DNA from: Venatoribacter cucullus
GTDB taxonomy: Bacteria; Pseudomonadota; Gammaproteobacteria; Pseudomonadales; Oceanobacteraceae
Assembly: GCF_016132445.1 (NCBI RefSeq)
Contig: NZ_CP046056.1
Coordinates: 1,977,501 to 2,041,500 of the forward strand
Reading direction: 5' to 3'
DNA length: 64,000 nt
This document shows, one piece after another, positions 56,139-64,000 of this stretch. The position numbers were made by a program, and so were the translations under genes. Below the pieces are notes generated by a model. It was given only the letters and a program-made list of their open reading frames with translations, made no database searches and was not told the DNA's origin. Within the stretch, counting starts at the first letter, position 1. The number at the start of each line of letters is the position of its first letter.

Positions 56139-56162
56139 TCGTGGGCATGGCCCACTCCCACA
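56139..56162 (-). repeat. REP-like variant element
   Basis: On the minus strand TGTGGGAGTGGGCCATGCCCACGA, partner of the variant at 47528-47551. As at 47482/47528, it follows a GTAGGAGCGACA element by a short gap in the same orientation. Confidence 0.75.
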
Positions 56163-56169
56163 CAATAAA

Positions 56170-56193
56170 TCGCGACAAAAATGTCGCTCCTAC
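56170..56193 (-). repeat. REP-like element
   Basis: Minus-strand exact copy of the 24-bp element. Confidence 0.85.
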
Positions 56194-56245
56194 AAAACCA
56201 TCAGATCCAGCGTGTTTAATCACGACAAAATTGGCGTCCCTGATG

Positions 56246-56427
56246 TTTTTTCCGGCCCATTCGTTTCAGCCCGCAGATGAAAAAATCCGTTAGCCATGCC
56301 CGGATGGACCGGGCAAGGATCGTGGCGCACGACGCGCCTTACGATCCGCTGGCGTAAACGGAATTTTTCAGCAAGGTTAAGCTGGAACTCGGGCCAGAGG
56401 GGTTGGTAAGGGGATTCTTCCCCTTAC
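56246..56427 (-). repeat. Dispersed 182-bp repeat, copy B
   Basis: Reverse-complement counterpart of 47655-47836. Differences are concentrated in hairpin loops and in paired stem positions: for example GTGCC/GGCAC in copy A is GCGCC/GGCGC here, a compensatory change that keeps the stem. Confidence 0.85.
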
Positions 56428-56505
56428 ATCGGGGTGCAGGGGCGAAGCCCCGCATTAGGCCGCCAGCGGCGGCCGTATCAGCCCAAAGGGCTGACCCAAC
56501 CCCCA

Positions 56506-56529
56506 TCGCGACAAAAATGTCGCTCCTAC
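56506..56529 (-). repeat. REP-like element
   Basis: Minus-strand exact copy of the 24-bp element, on the outer side of copy B; copy A also has a REP-like element on the corresponding side (47482). Confidence 0.85.
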
Positions 56530-56612
56530 ACCTGGTTGGCGGTTAAGGGCGCGCTGTAGCAAAACACTGAGCACGCCCAACGCTCAACCCCGAACCCTCA
56601 ACCAATAAACAC

Positions 56613-58142
56613 TTACTCCGCCACCGGCTTCATGTGCGGGAACAGAATCACGTCTTTAATGGTGTGGCTGTTGGTAAACAGCATCACCAGACGATCGACA
56701 CCAATCCCTTCACCGGCAGTCGGCGGCAGGCCGTATTCCAGTGCGTTGACGTAATCGGCATCGTAGTGCATGGCTTCGTCGTCGCCGGCGTCTTTTTCTT
56801 CCACTTGTTTGCGGAAGCGTTCAGCCTGGTCTTCGGCGTCGTTTAATTCCGAGAAACCGTTGGCCAGTTCGCGGCCGCCGATAAAGAATTCAAAACGGTC
56901 GGTGACGAACGGGTTGTCGTCGTTACGGCGCGCCAGCGGTGACACTTCCCATGGGTATTCGGTAATAAAGGTCGGCTGGTCGAGTTTGCTTTCAGCGGTT
57001 TCTTCAAAAATTTCGCACAGCAGTTTACCGGCACCCCAGCCCGCTTCTTTCGGGCCTAAATGAATACCCACTTTGCGGGCGTATTCTTTCAGGGTTTCGA
57101 TATTGTTTTCGGCGTCGCGCAGTACCGCTTCGTCCATGCCGTCGTTGTATTTCAGAATGGCGTCAACCATGCTGATGCGGGCGAACGGTGCGGCGAAATC
57201 GTAGCTGGAATCACCGTATTGAATGGTGGTGGTGCCCAGTACGCTTTCGGCCAGGAAACGCAGCATATCTTCGGTTAAATCCATCATGTCGCGGTAATCG
57301 GCGTAAGCCTGATAAAACTCGATCATGGTGAATTCCGGGTTATGCCGGGTGCTGGTGCCTTCGTTGCGGAAATTGCGGTTAATTTCAAACACGCGGTCAA
57401 AACCGCCCACCACCAGACGCTTCAGGTACAGCTCGGGGGCGATACGCAAAAACATATCAATGCCCATGGCATTGTGGTGGGTTTCAAACGGCTTGGCCGA
57501 CGCACCACCGGGAATGGTTTGCAGCATCGGGGTTTCCACTTCCATAAAGCCGCGCTGCGACAGGAAGAAACGGATGCTCTCAATAATTTTGGAGCGGATC
57601 TGGAAGGTTTTGCGCGTTTCCGGGTTAATGATCAGGTCAACGTAACGCTGACGGTATTTCATTTCCTGGTCGGCCAGGCCGTGGAATTTATCCGGCAGCG
57701 GGCGCAGTGACTTGGTTAAAATGCGGAAATCGGCAATGTCGGCAATTTCCACATACAGTTCGCCTTTACCCGACAGGTGCAGCGTACCGGTAGCGGCAAT
57801 AATGTCGCCCATATCCAGCAGTTGCCAGGCTTCGCTGTCTTTTTGCAATGCTTTGCCCATGTACACCTGAATGCTGTCGGTGCTGTCCTGAATGCCCACA
57901 AACGGGCCGCCACGGCGCATCACCCGGCCGGCAACCGATACGCGGATACCCGCCGCCGCCAGTTCTTCCTGGCTCTTCTGGCCATGAGCGGCTTTGATAT
58001 CGCCGGCTAAATGTTCGCGGCGAAAATCATTCGGGTGGCCATTGGCCTTGCACTTACTGCGCAGGGCTTCCAGTTTGGCGCGGCGTTCGGCAATCAGTTT
58101 GTTTTCATCCTGAGCCGTTTGTTCGGTTGTTTTGTCGGTCAT
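56613..58142 (-). CDS. lysS: Lysyl-tRNA synthetase, class II
   Basis: A 509-residue class IIb synthetase. It has an N-terminal OB-fold anticodon-binding domain (about 65-180), motif 2 around [21 protein letters not shown] and motif 3 [11 protein letters not shown] near the C-terminus. It attaches lysine to tRNA-Lys. It lies 81 bp after prfB, the common prfB-lysS arrangement. Confidence 0.96.
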   Translation of the reverse strand: MTDKTTEQTAQDENKLIAERRAKLEALRSKCKANGHPNDFRREHLAGDIKAAHGQKSQEELAAAGIRVSVAGRVMRRGGPFVGIQDSTDSIQVYMGKALQKDSEAWQLLDMGDIIAATGTLHLSGKGELYVEIADIADFRILTKSLRPLPDKFHGLADQEMKYRQRYVDLIINPETRKTFQIRSKIIESIRFFLSQRGFMEVETPMLQTIPGGASAKPFETHHNAMGIDMFLRIAPELYLKRLVVGGFDRVFEINRNFRNEGTSTRHNPEFTMIEFYQAYADYRDMMDLTEDMLRFLAESVLGTTTIQYGDSSYDFAAPFARISMVDAILKYNDGMDEAVLRDAENNIETLKEYARKVGIHLGPKEAGWGAGKLLCEIFEETAESKLDQPTFITEYPWEVSPLARRNDDNPFVTDRFEFFIGGRELANGFSELNDAEDQAERFRKQVEEKDAGDDEAMHYDADYVNALEYGLPPTAGEGIGVDRLVMLFTNSHTIKDVILFPHMKPVAE

Positions 58143-58223
58143 GTTGCACCCTTCCGGTCGGGGTAAATCAAAAGTGAGTATGGGGTCTGGCAGGTCTGTT
58201 TACAGGCCTTTTTGTTGATCTGA

Positions 58224-59319
58224 TTACAGGCCTTTTTTCAGGCTGGCCTCAATAAACTGATCAAGGTCGCCGTCCAGTACCGCCTGCGTATTGCGGGTTT
58301 CTACCCCGGTACGCAAATCTTTAATACGGGCATCGTCCAGCACGTAAGAACGGATCTGGCTGCCCCAGCCAATGTCTGACTTGGTGTCCTCCAGTGCCTG
58401 CGCGTCGGCGCTGCGCTTTTGCAGCTCCAGCTCGTACAGCTTGGCTTTCAGCTGTTTCATGGCCTGGTCTTTGTTTTTGTGCTGCGAGCGGTCATTCTGA
58501 CATTGCGCCACGGTGTTGGTGGGAATGTGGGTAATACGCACCGCCGATTCAGTCCGGTTAACGTGCTGACCACCCGCGCCGGAGGCACGGTATACGTCGA
58601 TGCGCAGATCGGCCGGGTTAATTTCGATATCAATATCGTCATCGACTTCCGGTGACACAAACACCGACGAGAACGAGGTGTGGCGACGGTTGCCAGAGTC
58701 GAACGGGCTCTTACGCACCAGACGGTGTACGCCGGTTTCAGTACGCAGCCAGCCGTAGGCGTATTCACCTTCCACCCGAATGGTAGCGCCTTTAATACCG
58801 GCCACTTCCGCTTCGGAAACTTCCATCAGCTCGCCTTTAAACCCATGCGCTTCAATCCAGCGCAGGTACATACGCAGCAGCATGTTGGCCCAGTCCTGAG
58901 CTTCGGTGCCGCCGGAGCCAGCCTGAATTTCCACGTAGCAGTTGCTGGGGTCCAGTTCGCCGGAGAACATACGGCGGAATTCCAGCGTTTCCAGTTCTTT
59001 CTGCAGGGCGGCCAGTTCAGTGCGGATGTCGTTAACGGCAGACTCGTCGTTTTCTTCCACGGCCATATCCAGCAGGTCACGGGCATCGCCGAGGCCGTTG
59101 TCGAGGGTGTCGATGGTTTTTACCACCGCTTCCAGCGCCGAGCGCTCTTTGCCCAGCTCCTGGGCGCGTTCGGGGTTGTCCCACACATCGCCCTGCGACA
59201 GTTCGTGTTCGACTTCTTCTAAACGCTCAACCTTGTTGGCGTAGTCAAAGATACCCCCTCAGCACGTCGGTGCGCGCCTTGAGGTCTTTAATGGTTTCGA
59301 GAATCGGATTAATTTCCAA
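58224..59319 (-). CDS. prfB: Peptide chain release factor 2, with programmed +1 frameshift
   Basis: RF2 of 364 residues made by a +1 frameshift. The zero frame starts at a TTG (59319) and reads [24 protein letters not shown] before an in-frame TGA at 59245-59247. The site AGGGGG-TATCTT-TGAC is the classic arrangement: an internal Shine-Dalgarno, CUU slip codon and UGA-C stop. The +1 frame continues with [12 protein letters not shown] to 58224. It includes the catalytic GGQ ([14 protein letters not shown]) and the UGA/UAA-recognition SPF (KSPFDSG). Low RF2 raises frameshifting, an autoregulatory loop. Confidence 0.95.
59245..59260 (-). promoter_or_regulatory. RF2 +1 frameshift signal
   Basis: On the minus strand AGGGGG, a 3-nt spacer, CTT and TGA followed by C. 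The ribosome shifts from CUU UGA to the +1 frame. All canonical elements are present. Confidence 0.94.
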
Positions 59320-59490
59320 TGTAATACCCTGCTTTCAAGCCGCATTGTTGCGGAAGAACTGACAATAGCTGCCCGCGGGCCGCCGGAAAAAAGAGGCAGC
59401 ATTTTACAGAAACCCGCCGCCGGATGCGAGCCGGCCGCTGTTATCCGTAATGCGCGGTATCGCGTAAAAAGGCTGTCAGGTGAGTCAGGT

Positions 59491-59505
59491 TGAGAATCTT
59501 TATCA
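59491..59505. promoter_or_regulatory. Predicted Fur box upstream of bfd
   Basis: TGAGAATCTTTATCA matches the 7-1-7 Fur motif TGATAAT-N-ATTATCA at 12 of 14 positions. A possible promoter TTGCAA (59523-59528), 17 bp, TACAGT (59546-59551) follows it, 35 bp before the bfd ATG. Confidence 0.6.
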
Positions 59506-59585
59506 AAGGCACCTGCAAGCTATTGCAAATCCTTCGCATTCAGACTACAGTGCAAATCAAAGTAATTCGCATCTGGTTTTCTATT

Positions 59586-59780
59586 ATGTACGTCTGTCTG
59601 TGCAAAGCCGTTACCCAACAACAAATCGAGCAGTCGGTGGCCGCCGGTGATGGCTATGCGCAAATCCGCCAGAAACTGGGCGTAGGCACTGATTGTGGTT
59701 GCTGCGGCCAGTGTGCCAAGCAGCTGGTGCGCGAATACACCAGCAAGCTCCCCGCCTGCGAATTTGCTGCAGCCAGCTGA
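59586..59780 (+). CDS. bfd: Bacterioferritin-associated ferredoxin Bfd
   Basis: A 64-residue BFD-like [2Fe-2S] protein that reduces and releases iron from bacterioferritin. Ligand cysteines are Cys4, Cys6, Cys37 and Cys40 by alignment with VGTQCGKC of Pseudomonas; extra cysteines at 39 and 43 are unusual. The ATG at 59586 gives MYVCLCK, the family start; the frame is open upstream but not homologous. A Fur-like box upstream suggests induction under iron limitation. Confidence 0.9.
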   Translation: MYVCLCKAVTQQQIEQSVAAGDGYAQIRQKLGVGTDCGCCGQCAKQLVREYTSKLPACEFAAAS

Positions 59781-59798
59781 GCTTCCCCGCAGAAACGC

Positions 59799-59825
59799 AA
59801 AAAGAGCCACGCTGGCTCTTTTTTT
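59799..59825 (+). terminator. Intrinsic terminator of bfd
   Basis: AGAGCCA-CGC-TGGCTCT stem (59803-59819) followed by seven T residues; A-rich on the other side, so it may also serve the convergent SnoaL-like gene. Confidence 0.88.
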
Positions 59826-59850
59826 GTGTCCGTAATGTATGCCCGAAACC

Positions 59851-60309
59851 TCAGGCCAGCTTATTCACCACCTGCACCGCCGGCACTTCCTGCAGCTGGC
59901 GGTTGAGTTCAGAAATATCCACCAGCGTATTCTGGCCACAGACCCGGCCACGGCGGAATTCCCATACCGATATGCCGCCAAAACTCACAATGCGGTGGTT
60001 CGGCTGCATTCCAAATATGGGTTTTTCAAAGGTGCCGGAAAAAGTAGAAACACTGATGGCCTTGTCGCCCTCAACCATCAGCTCTTCAATGCTGACATCC
60101 AGATCGGGGATGGCATTGCGGATTTCTTTCACGTAGTCGCTGAAGGCGGCAAAGTCTTTAAAGCCCTCAACAAAACTGGTGTGGTACACATAATCGGGGG
60201 TTACCAGCTGTTGCAGCAGGTTGAATTTTCCGGTGTTCCACGACAAGCGGGTAAAATGCTCTACCAACGCCTTGTAATGCTGTACTTGCTGCGTGCCGGT
60301 GGGTTGCAT
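59851..60309 (-). CDS. SnoaL-like / ester cyclase-type protein
   Basis: A 152-residue NTF2-fold protein of the SnoaL-like polyketide cyclase group: VTPDYVYHTSFVEGFKDFAAF, IPDLDVSIEELMVEGDKAISVSTFSGTF and WEFRRGRV are typical blocks. Family members range from aldol-type cyclases to proteins of unknown role, and no polyketide genes are nearby. It lies between bfd (convergent) and fliD, 211 bp downstream of fliD. Confidence 0.75.
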   Translation of the reverse strand: MQPTGTQQVQHYKALVEHFTRLSWNTGKFNLLQQLVTPDYVYHTSFVEGFKDFAAFSDYVKEIRNAIPDLDVSIEELMVEGDKAISVSTFSGTFEKPIFGMQPNHRIVSFGGISVWEFRRGRVCGQNTLVDISELNRQLQEVPAVQVVNKLA

Positions 60310-60520
60310 ACAGACCTCCTGTCAGAACATGGTGCGTCAGGTACCGGCGACAACGCCCTGCCGGCTGAAAAGCCTGTTGAGTGTGCAACACCACTGCGGC
60401 GGTTGCCAGTACATAACCCGCCCAGACAGACGGCCATCACCATTCCGGCGACTAACGGTCAACTGCATTCCTGTGCAGTTATTCTTCAGCCACAAGGTTT
60501 AGCCGCTTAGTGCTTAACCA

Positions 60521-63500
60521 TTACTTTTTCGAGTTGGCCATGGCTTCAAACTGCTGCTTAACGTAATCCAGCGTGGTATTCAGCTTGGACACAATGGCAT
60601 CGTTATACAGGAACGACGCCCGCAACCGCGCTTCCTGAGCCGCCAGACGAATTTCCATGCGCTCACGATCTTCAGCAATGGCCTTGGTATCGGTATCCAG
60701 CGCCCGTTCACGGCCGGCAATCACACTGTTCTGGCCATTCAGGAAACCGTCCATAATGTCTTTTAAGCGGTCACCAAAGCCTGACACATAGGTGACGCTG
60801 CCACGGCTGCCAACGTTGCCGCCGGTAATTTTCAGGCGCAGGCCAGAAGCGGCATCCACCTCACCCACCTGCGCCTTGCCTTTGGCGCCATCACCAATAC
60901 CGGTAACAAAACCAAATACCGCCGCTACTTCAGCATTCGCTTCGGTAATGCGCACTTCTGACTGGGCACCGGCAGAGGCCGAAATAATACCGAATTTGCC
61001 GTTGGCAAAAGACGTGGGGTCATCGGTGTATTCCACCTTAACGCCCAGATTTTTGTCTTTAAAGGCCGGATTATCGTTAATGGCTTTCTGCAATGCCGCC
61101 GCCAGCGTGGCGCCGCTGTTGTAGGTGGCCGGAAGGGTCAGCTTCACTTCGGCTTCGGTGCCATCGACGGAAATTTTAAAGGTGCTGTTATTGGCATTCA
61201 GTTCCACCGCCGTCGAAAAGTCAGTGGCAGTATTGCCCAGATAAAAGCCGTTGGTGGCTTTGGCGTTGCCATCGACGGCGCGCAAAAACTGCCCGGTGCC
61301 GCTGGCTTCTACGCCATTAATGGTGCCGGCAACGTCTTTGCCTTTGGGAATTTCCGGGCTGTACAGGCTGGCATCCTGCAGGCCTAAAAACGACACTGCG
61401 GCAGAATCCAGATTGGTAAAGCCCACCTGAGTGGCGTTACCGCCAATGCTGATGTCGAACGAACCAAGTTTGGTGTCGGGGTCGTAGTTGTAGCTGACTG
61501 CAGCATCCAGGCTGTAACCAAAGGTGCGGCTGTTGGTGCTTAACCCAAAACCGTCATAGCCGTTGGTGCTGGTTCCGGCACTCAGTCCCAGCGCCGGGTT
61601 ACCTTCAACATTGCTGATTGCCAGCTGCGCGGCGGAACCAAACGTAGCCGCAGTGCGCACACCATTTTTGGCGACGGTTTCAAAATACAGATTACCGATG
61701 TCGTCCACTTTGGCCTGCACATCGCCGGCGGCAAACTGGCCGCTGCCGGTTAAGGCGGTGTCCAGCGCCTGCTGAATAACCGCCAGGTTCGAAGCGCTGT
61801 CGTTACCGCCGCTGGTGCCATCGCCGTTGACATTCACGTTCAGGGTAACGCCGGCCACGGTTAAATCGAAGGTGGCGTAATTGGCTCCGCTGAAATCAAT
61901 ACCGGTAGCCAGGTTGGCAAAGCTGCTGCTGCGCGCACCCCGGCCATCGCCGGCAACTTCAATGTATTGCTGGTAGCCCTTGGCCACACTGCTGAGTTTC
62001 AGGCCATTGCCGTCCAGCGCCGCCGTTACCACGTTAGCGCCATAAGCCGCATCCAGCGCGGCCTGAATATCGGCCTGCCGGTTACCGCTGTTGGTGGTAA
62101 CAATAATTTCTTTTTCTACCCCACTCACATTCAGGCGGAAACCGGCATTGGTGGTGCTGAAATCCACGGCAGAAATATCACGGGTGCCGGTGGCGGTTTC
62201 GGCGCCGCGTTGCACACCGGCGAAATTGGCATCGGTGCTTAACCGGTCCGTCAGCGCCTGTTGCACAGCAGCGGCCAGGTCTTCACCGGTAGCGTAGGTG
62301 CCTGCCGGTACCGATACTTTAGTGGACGTGGTGGTGCCGTCCACCGTGACATCAAAATCCACCGCACTGCCCAGGGTTAAACCCGCGTTTTTGCCATTGG
62401 TTACCGGCCCCTGGTCACCGCGCAGGCCCAGCAATACATCGCTGGTGCCGGTGCCGACATCGGTAATTTCAATACTCTGTGCGGCACCAATGGCGCTGGT
62501 GGTAAAGGTTAAAAAACCGTTTTTATCAAAGGATGCGGTTACCGCACCGTTCAGGCCGGGTGTGCTGTCGAGGGCATTCTGAATGGCCTGCAAAGTGTCG
62601 TTACGGTCACCGAATACACCATCGCCGTTCAGGTCGGTGCCGGCGGCATTCTGGCTGACGGTTACCGCCACAGGGCTGCCGCCAATGTTCAACGAAAAGC
62701 TGGCGTTACTGGTGGCGAAATTAATGCCGGCATCGGCGGCCACGGCACGGTTGCCCGGCAAGGTGCTGGCGCCTTTGCCGGTAAAGGCTTCGGCACCTAA
62801 GGTGGTTAAACCCACCCCTTCATAGGTACCCGCGCCCAGGGTATTAAAGCCCAGGGTATTGGCAGTATTGGCATCCACGCTGGTGAAATACACCTGCGAT
62901 TCGCTGCCGTATTTGTTGGAGGTAAAACTGAAATTTTTATCAGTGGCGTTGTATTCCACTGACACGCTGTGGCCAAATTTCGACAAACTTTCGTTGCTGT
63001 TAATCTGCAACGCCAGCTGCGCAGCCAGCTCTTCGCCGCTGCTGTAACTGCCTTTAGTTAATTCCACGGCGGCGGTCTGGCCGTTCACATTAATGCTGAA
63101 ATTGTTGTTGCTGTCGTCAATGATTACCGGGCTGGAAAAATCCAGCAACGCCAGCGAACCGGCGGTGTATTTCGCCTGGGTGGCCAGCTGGGTAATGTTA
63201 ACGTCGTAGGTGCCCGGCTTGGTGTTAATGGAGTCGTTAACGTAGGTAATCTGGCTGTCGGTGGTGGTACCGGTTTTGGCCAGCAAACCAATAAGCGCCG
63301 AGCGGTCTTCATTCAGCGCTTTGCTGAACGCGGTTTTATCAAAGGTCAGCAAATAATCGTTGTTGCGGTCGGTGTTTACACCCAGCTCGGTTAACGAGCG
63401 GTATTTACCGGTTAAGCCCACAATTGGCTCGCTGATGAGCGCCCGCACCTGCGACATCATGGTACGGATGGTGGAATCGCCCATTAACAGGCCGCCCACA

Positions 63501-64000
63501 TTCGACGATGGGTCAAATTTGGATAAATCATCGACAAAACTTTTTAAATCGTTGTAGGCGGTAATAAAGCTGTCGATGTTTTCGGTTAAGGCCTCGGTGT
63601 CGGGGCTGACATTAATGCTGATGTTTTTACCCACATCGGCACTTTTTAAATTCAGCGTTACGCCTTTAATCACTTCGTCCACGGTGTTGCTGGCGCGGGT
63701 AATGGTTAAACCATTCACCTGCAGCTGGGCATCTTCGCCCTTGCTGGTTTGGGTAAGCCCGCTGCCGACCTGGTTTTCGTTAAAGGCAAAGGCCCCCAGC
63801 CCGCCGCTTAAGGCATTACCGGCGGCATCCTGCGCTTCAATACGAATGGCGTTTTCCACCCCGGTATCGCTGGAATTCATTAACAGGCGGTAGCCATTAC
63901 CGTCGTTAACGATGGTGGCGGTTACGCCCATATTGGCCTTGTTAATGGCATCGCGAATACCGCTTAAGGTGCGGTTGGAATCGTCAATGGTAATGGTTTT
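60521..64000 (-). CDS. fliD: Flagellar filament cap protein FliD, oversized, 5' end outside window
   Basis: The open frame runs off the right edge, giving at least 1159 residues against the usual 450-650. The right end encodes part of the FliD N-terminal domain (NDGNGYRLLMNSSDTG, SGLTQTSKGEDAQLQVNG), and the last 90 residues are the FliD C-terminal coiled coil. Between them lie about five related beta-rich modules of 80-150 residues. Each has an FxLxVxG strand, a stretch like Y-x-(S/T)-G-(E/A)-x-LAA-x-(V/L)-Q and a D-x-x-G-x-(L/F)-x-F strand, as in flagellin hypervariable inserts. An ATG at 63931 is internal, not the start. Confidence 0.9.
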   Translation of the reverse strand, partial: KTITIDDSNRTLSGIRDAINKANMGVTATIVNDGNGYRLLMNSSDTGVENAIRIEAQDAAGNALSGGLGAFAFNENQVGSGLTQTSKGEDAQLQVNGLTITRASNTVDEVIKGVTLNLKSADVGKNISINVSPDTEALTENIDSFITAYNDLKSFVDDLSKFDPSSNVGGLLMGDSTIRTMMSQVRALISEPIVGLTGKYRSLTELGVNTDRNNDYLLTFDKTAFSKALNEDRSALIGLLAKTGTTTDSQITYVNDSINTKPGTYDVNITQLATQAKYTAGSLALLDFSSPVIIDDSNNNFSINVNGQTAAVELTKGSYSSGEELAAQLALQINSNESLSKFGHSVSVEYNATDKNFSFTSNKYGSESQVYFTSVDANTANTLGFNTLGAGTYEGVGLTTLGAEAFTGKGASTLPGNRAVAADAGINFATSNASFSLNIGGSPVAVTVSQNAAGTDLNGDGVFGDRNDTLQAIQNALDSTPGLNGAVTASFDKNGFLTFTTSAIGAAQSIEITDVGTGTSDVLLGLRGDQGPVTNGKNAGLTLGSAVDFDVTVDGTTTSTKVSVPAGTYATGEDLAAAVQQALTDRLSTDANFAGVQRGAETATGTRDISAVDFSTTNAGFRLNVSGVEKEIIVTTNSGNRQADIQAALDAAYGANVVTAALDGNGLKLSSVAKGYQQYIEVAGDGRGARSSSFANLATGIDFSGANYATFDLTVAGVTLNVNVNGDGTSGGNDSASNLAVIQQALDTALTGSGQFAAGDVQAKVDDIGNLYFETVAKNGVRTAATFGSAAQLAISNVEGNPALGLSAGTSTNGYDGFGLSTNSRTFGYSLDAAVSYNYDPDTKLGSFDISIGGNATQVGFTNLDSAAVSFLGLQDASLYSPEIPKGKDVAGTINGVEASGTGQFLRAVDGNAKATNGFYLGNTATDFSTAVELNANNSTFKISVDGTEAEVKLTLPATYNSGATLAAALQKAINDNPAFKDKNLGVKVEYTDDPTSFANGKFGIISASAGAQSEVRITEANAEVAAVFGFVTGIGDGAKGKAQVGEVDAASGLRLKITGGNVGSRGSVTYVSGFGDRLKDIMDGFLNGQNSVIAGRERALDTDTKAIAEDRERMEIRLAAQEARLRASFLYNDAIVSKLNTTLDYVKQQFEAMANSKK

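Larger units (their letters stand above)
56047..56612. other. Gene-free repeat-rich region between lysS and ung
   Basis: This 566-bp region contains four REP-like elements, a degenerate one near 56219-56240, the inverted copy B of the 182-bp repeat, and GC-rich hairpins such as GGGGC/GCCCC near 56440 and CAGCCC/GGGCTG near 56480. The stretch 56565-56600 is a low-complexity run of CAACC/CCCTCAACC words that resembles, inverted, the GGTTGAGGGTT run at 33605. No gene is supported. Confidence 0.85.

Noticed and set aside
56047-56223. N-terminal extension of ung by 59 codons
   Set aside because: The extension is REP elements read as protein; family length and the GGTGA site support the ATG at 56046.
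58199-58237. Duplicated TTACAGGCCTTTTT at the prfB 3' end
   Set aside because: A 13-14 bp direct repeat that may be a small slippage product; no function or structure could be supported.

Overview
The window reads as chromosome of a free-living, polarly flagellated gammaproteobacterium. The polar-flagellum regulators FleQ, FleS, FleR, FlhF and FleN(FlhG), the MotC/MotD second stator, the ParC/ParP chemotaxis-array proteins, the MaoP/HdfR pair and Pseudomonas-type REP elements together suggest an Oceanospirillales/Pseudomonadales-like organism, perhaps near Thalassolituus or Oceanobacter. The genus is an inference from gene content only. Genes are tightly packed, GC is moderately high, and no phage, integrase, transposase, rRNA, tRNA or CRISPR array was recognised.

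Bases 1-19600 are housekeeping genes of mixed orientation: the end of queE, a quinone-oxidoreductase-like gene with hdfR, divergent maoP and a retropepsin-like protease gene, argD-argF, a membrane diguanylate cyclase, glpK, metR, an RstAB-like two-component system, the nrdA-nrdB-yfaE ribonucleotide reductase operon with NrdR and DnaA sites in its promoter, bcp, a predicted outer-membrane protein, an AraC regulator and a MAPEG protein.

Bases 19700-53000 form one large minus-strand flagellar/chemotaxis island. In transcription order it runs fliS, fleQ, fleSR, fliEFGHIJ-hpt-fliK, fliLMNOPQR-flhB, flhA-flhF-fleN-fliA, then cheYZAB-motCD-parC-parP-cheW and a DUF2802 gene. Sigma-54 type promoters (GG-N10-GC) can be read in front of fleSR, fliE, fliL and flhA, and a sigma-28-like promoter in front of fliS. 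This fits a FleQ > sigma-54 > FleSR > FliA hierarchy. A 20-copy 7-bp tandem repeat lies directly upstream of the flhA sigma-54 promoter.

Bases 53000-64000 hold a TPR-methyltransferase gene with its own sigma-54 promoter (so probably in the flagellar regulon), ung, lysS, prfB with its programmed frameshift, a Fur-box bfd, a SnoaL-like gene, and a very large fliD running off the right edge. Two intergenic stretches (47342-47985 and 56047-56612) are packed with REP-like palindromes and share a 182-bp inverted repeat, the most notable unexplained non-coding structure here. Other observations worth a second look are FliM-like CheY-docking motifs in the CheA linker, a probable AUU start codon on the RstB-like kinase, and the oversized multi-domain FliD.
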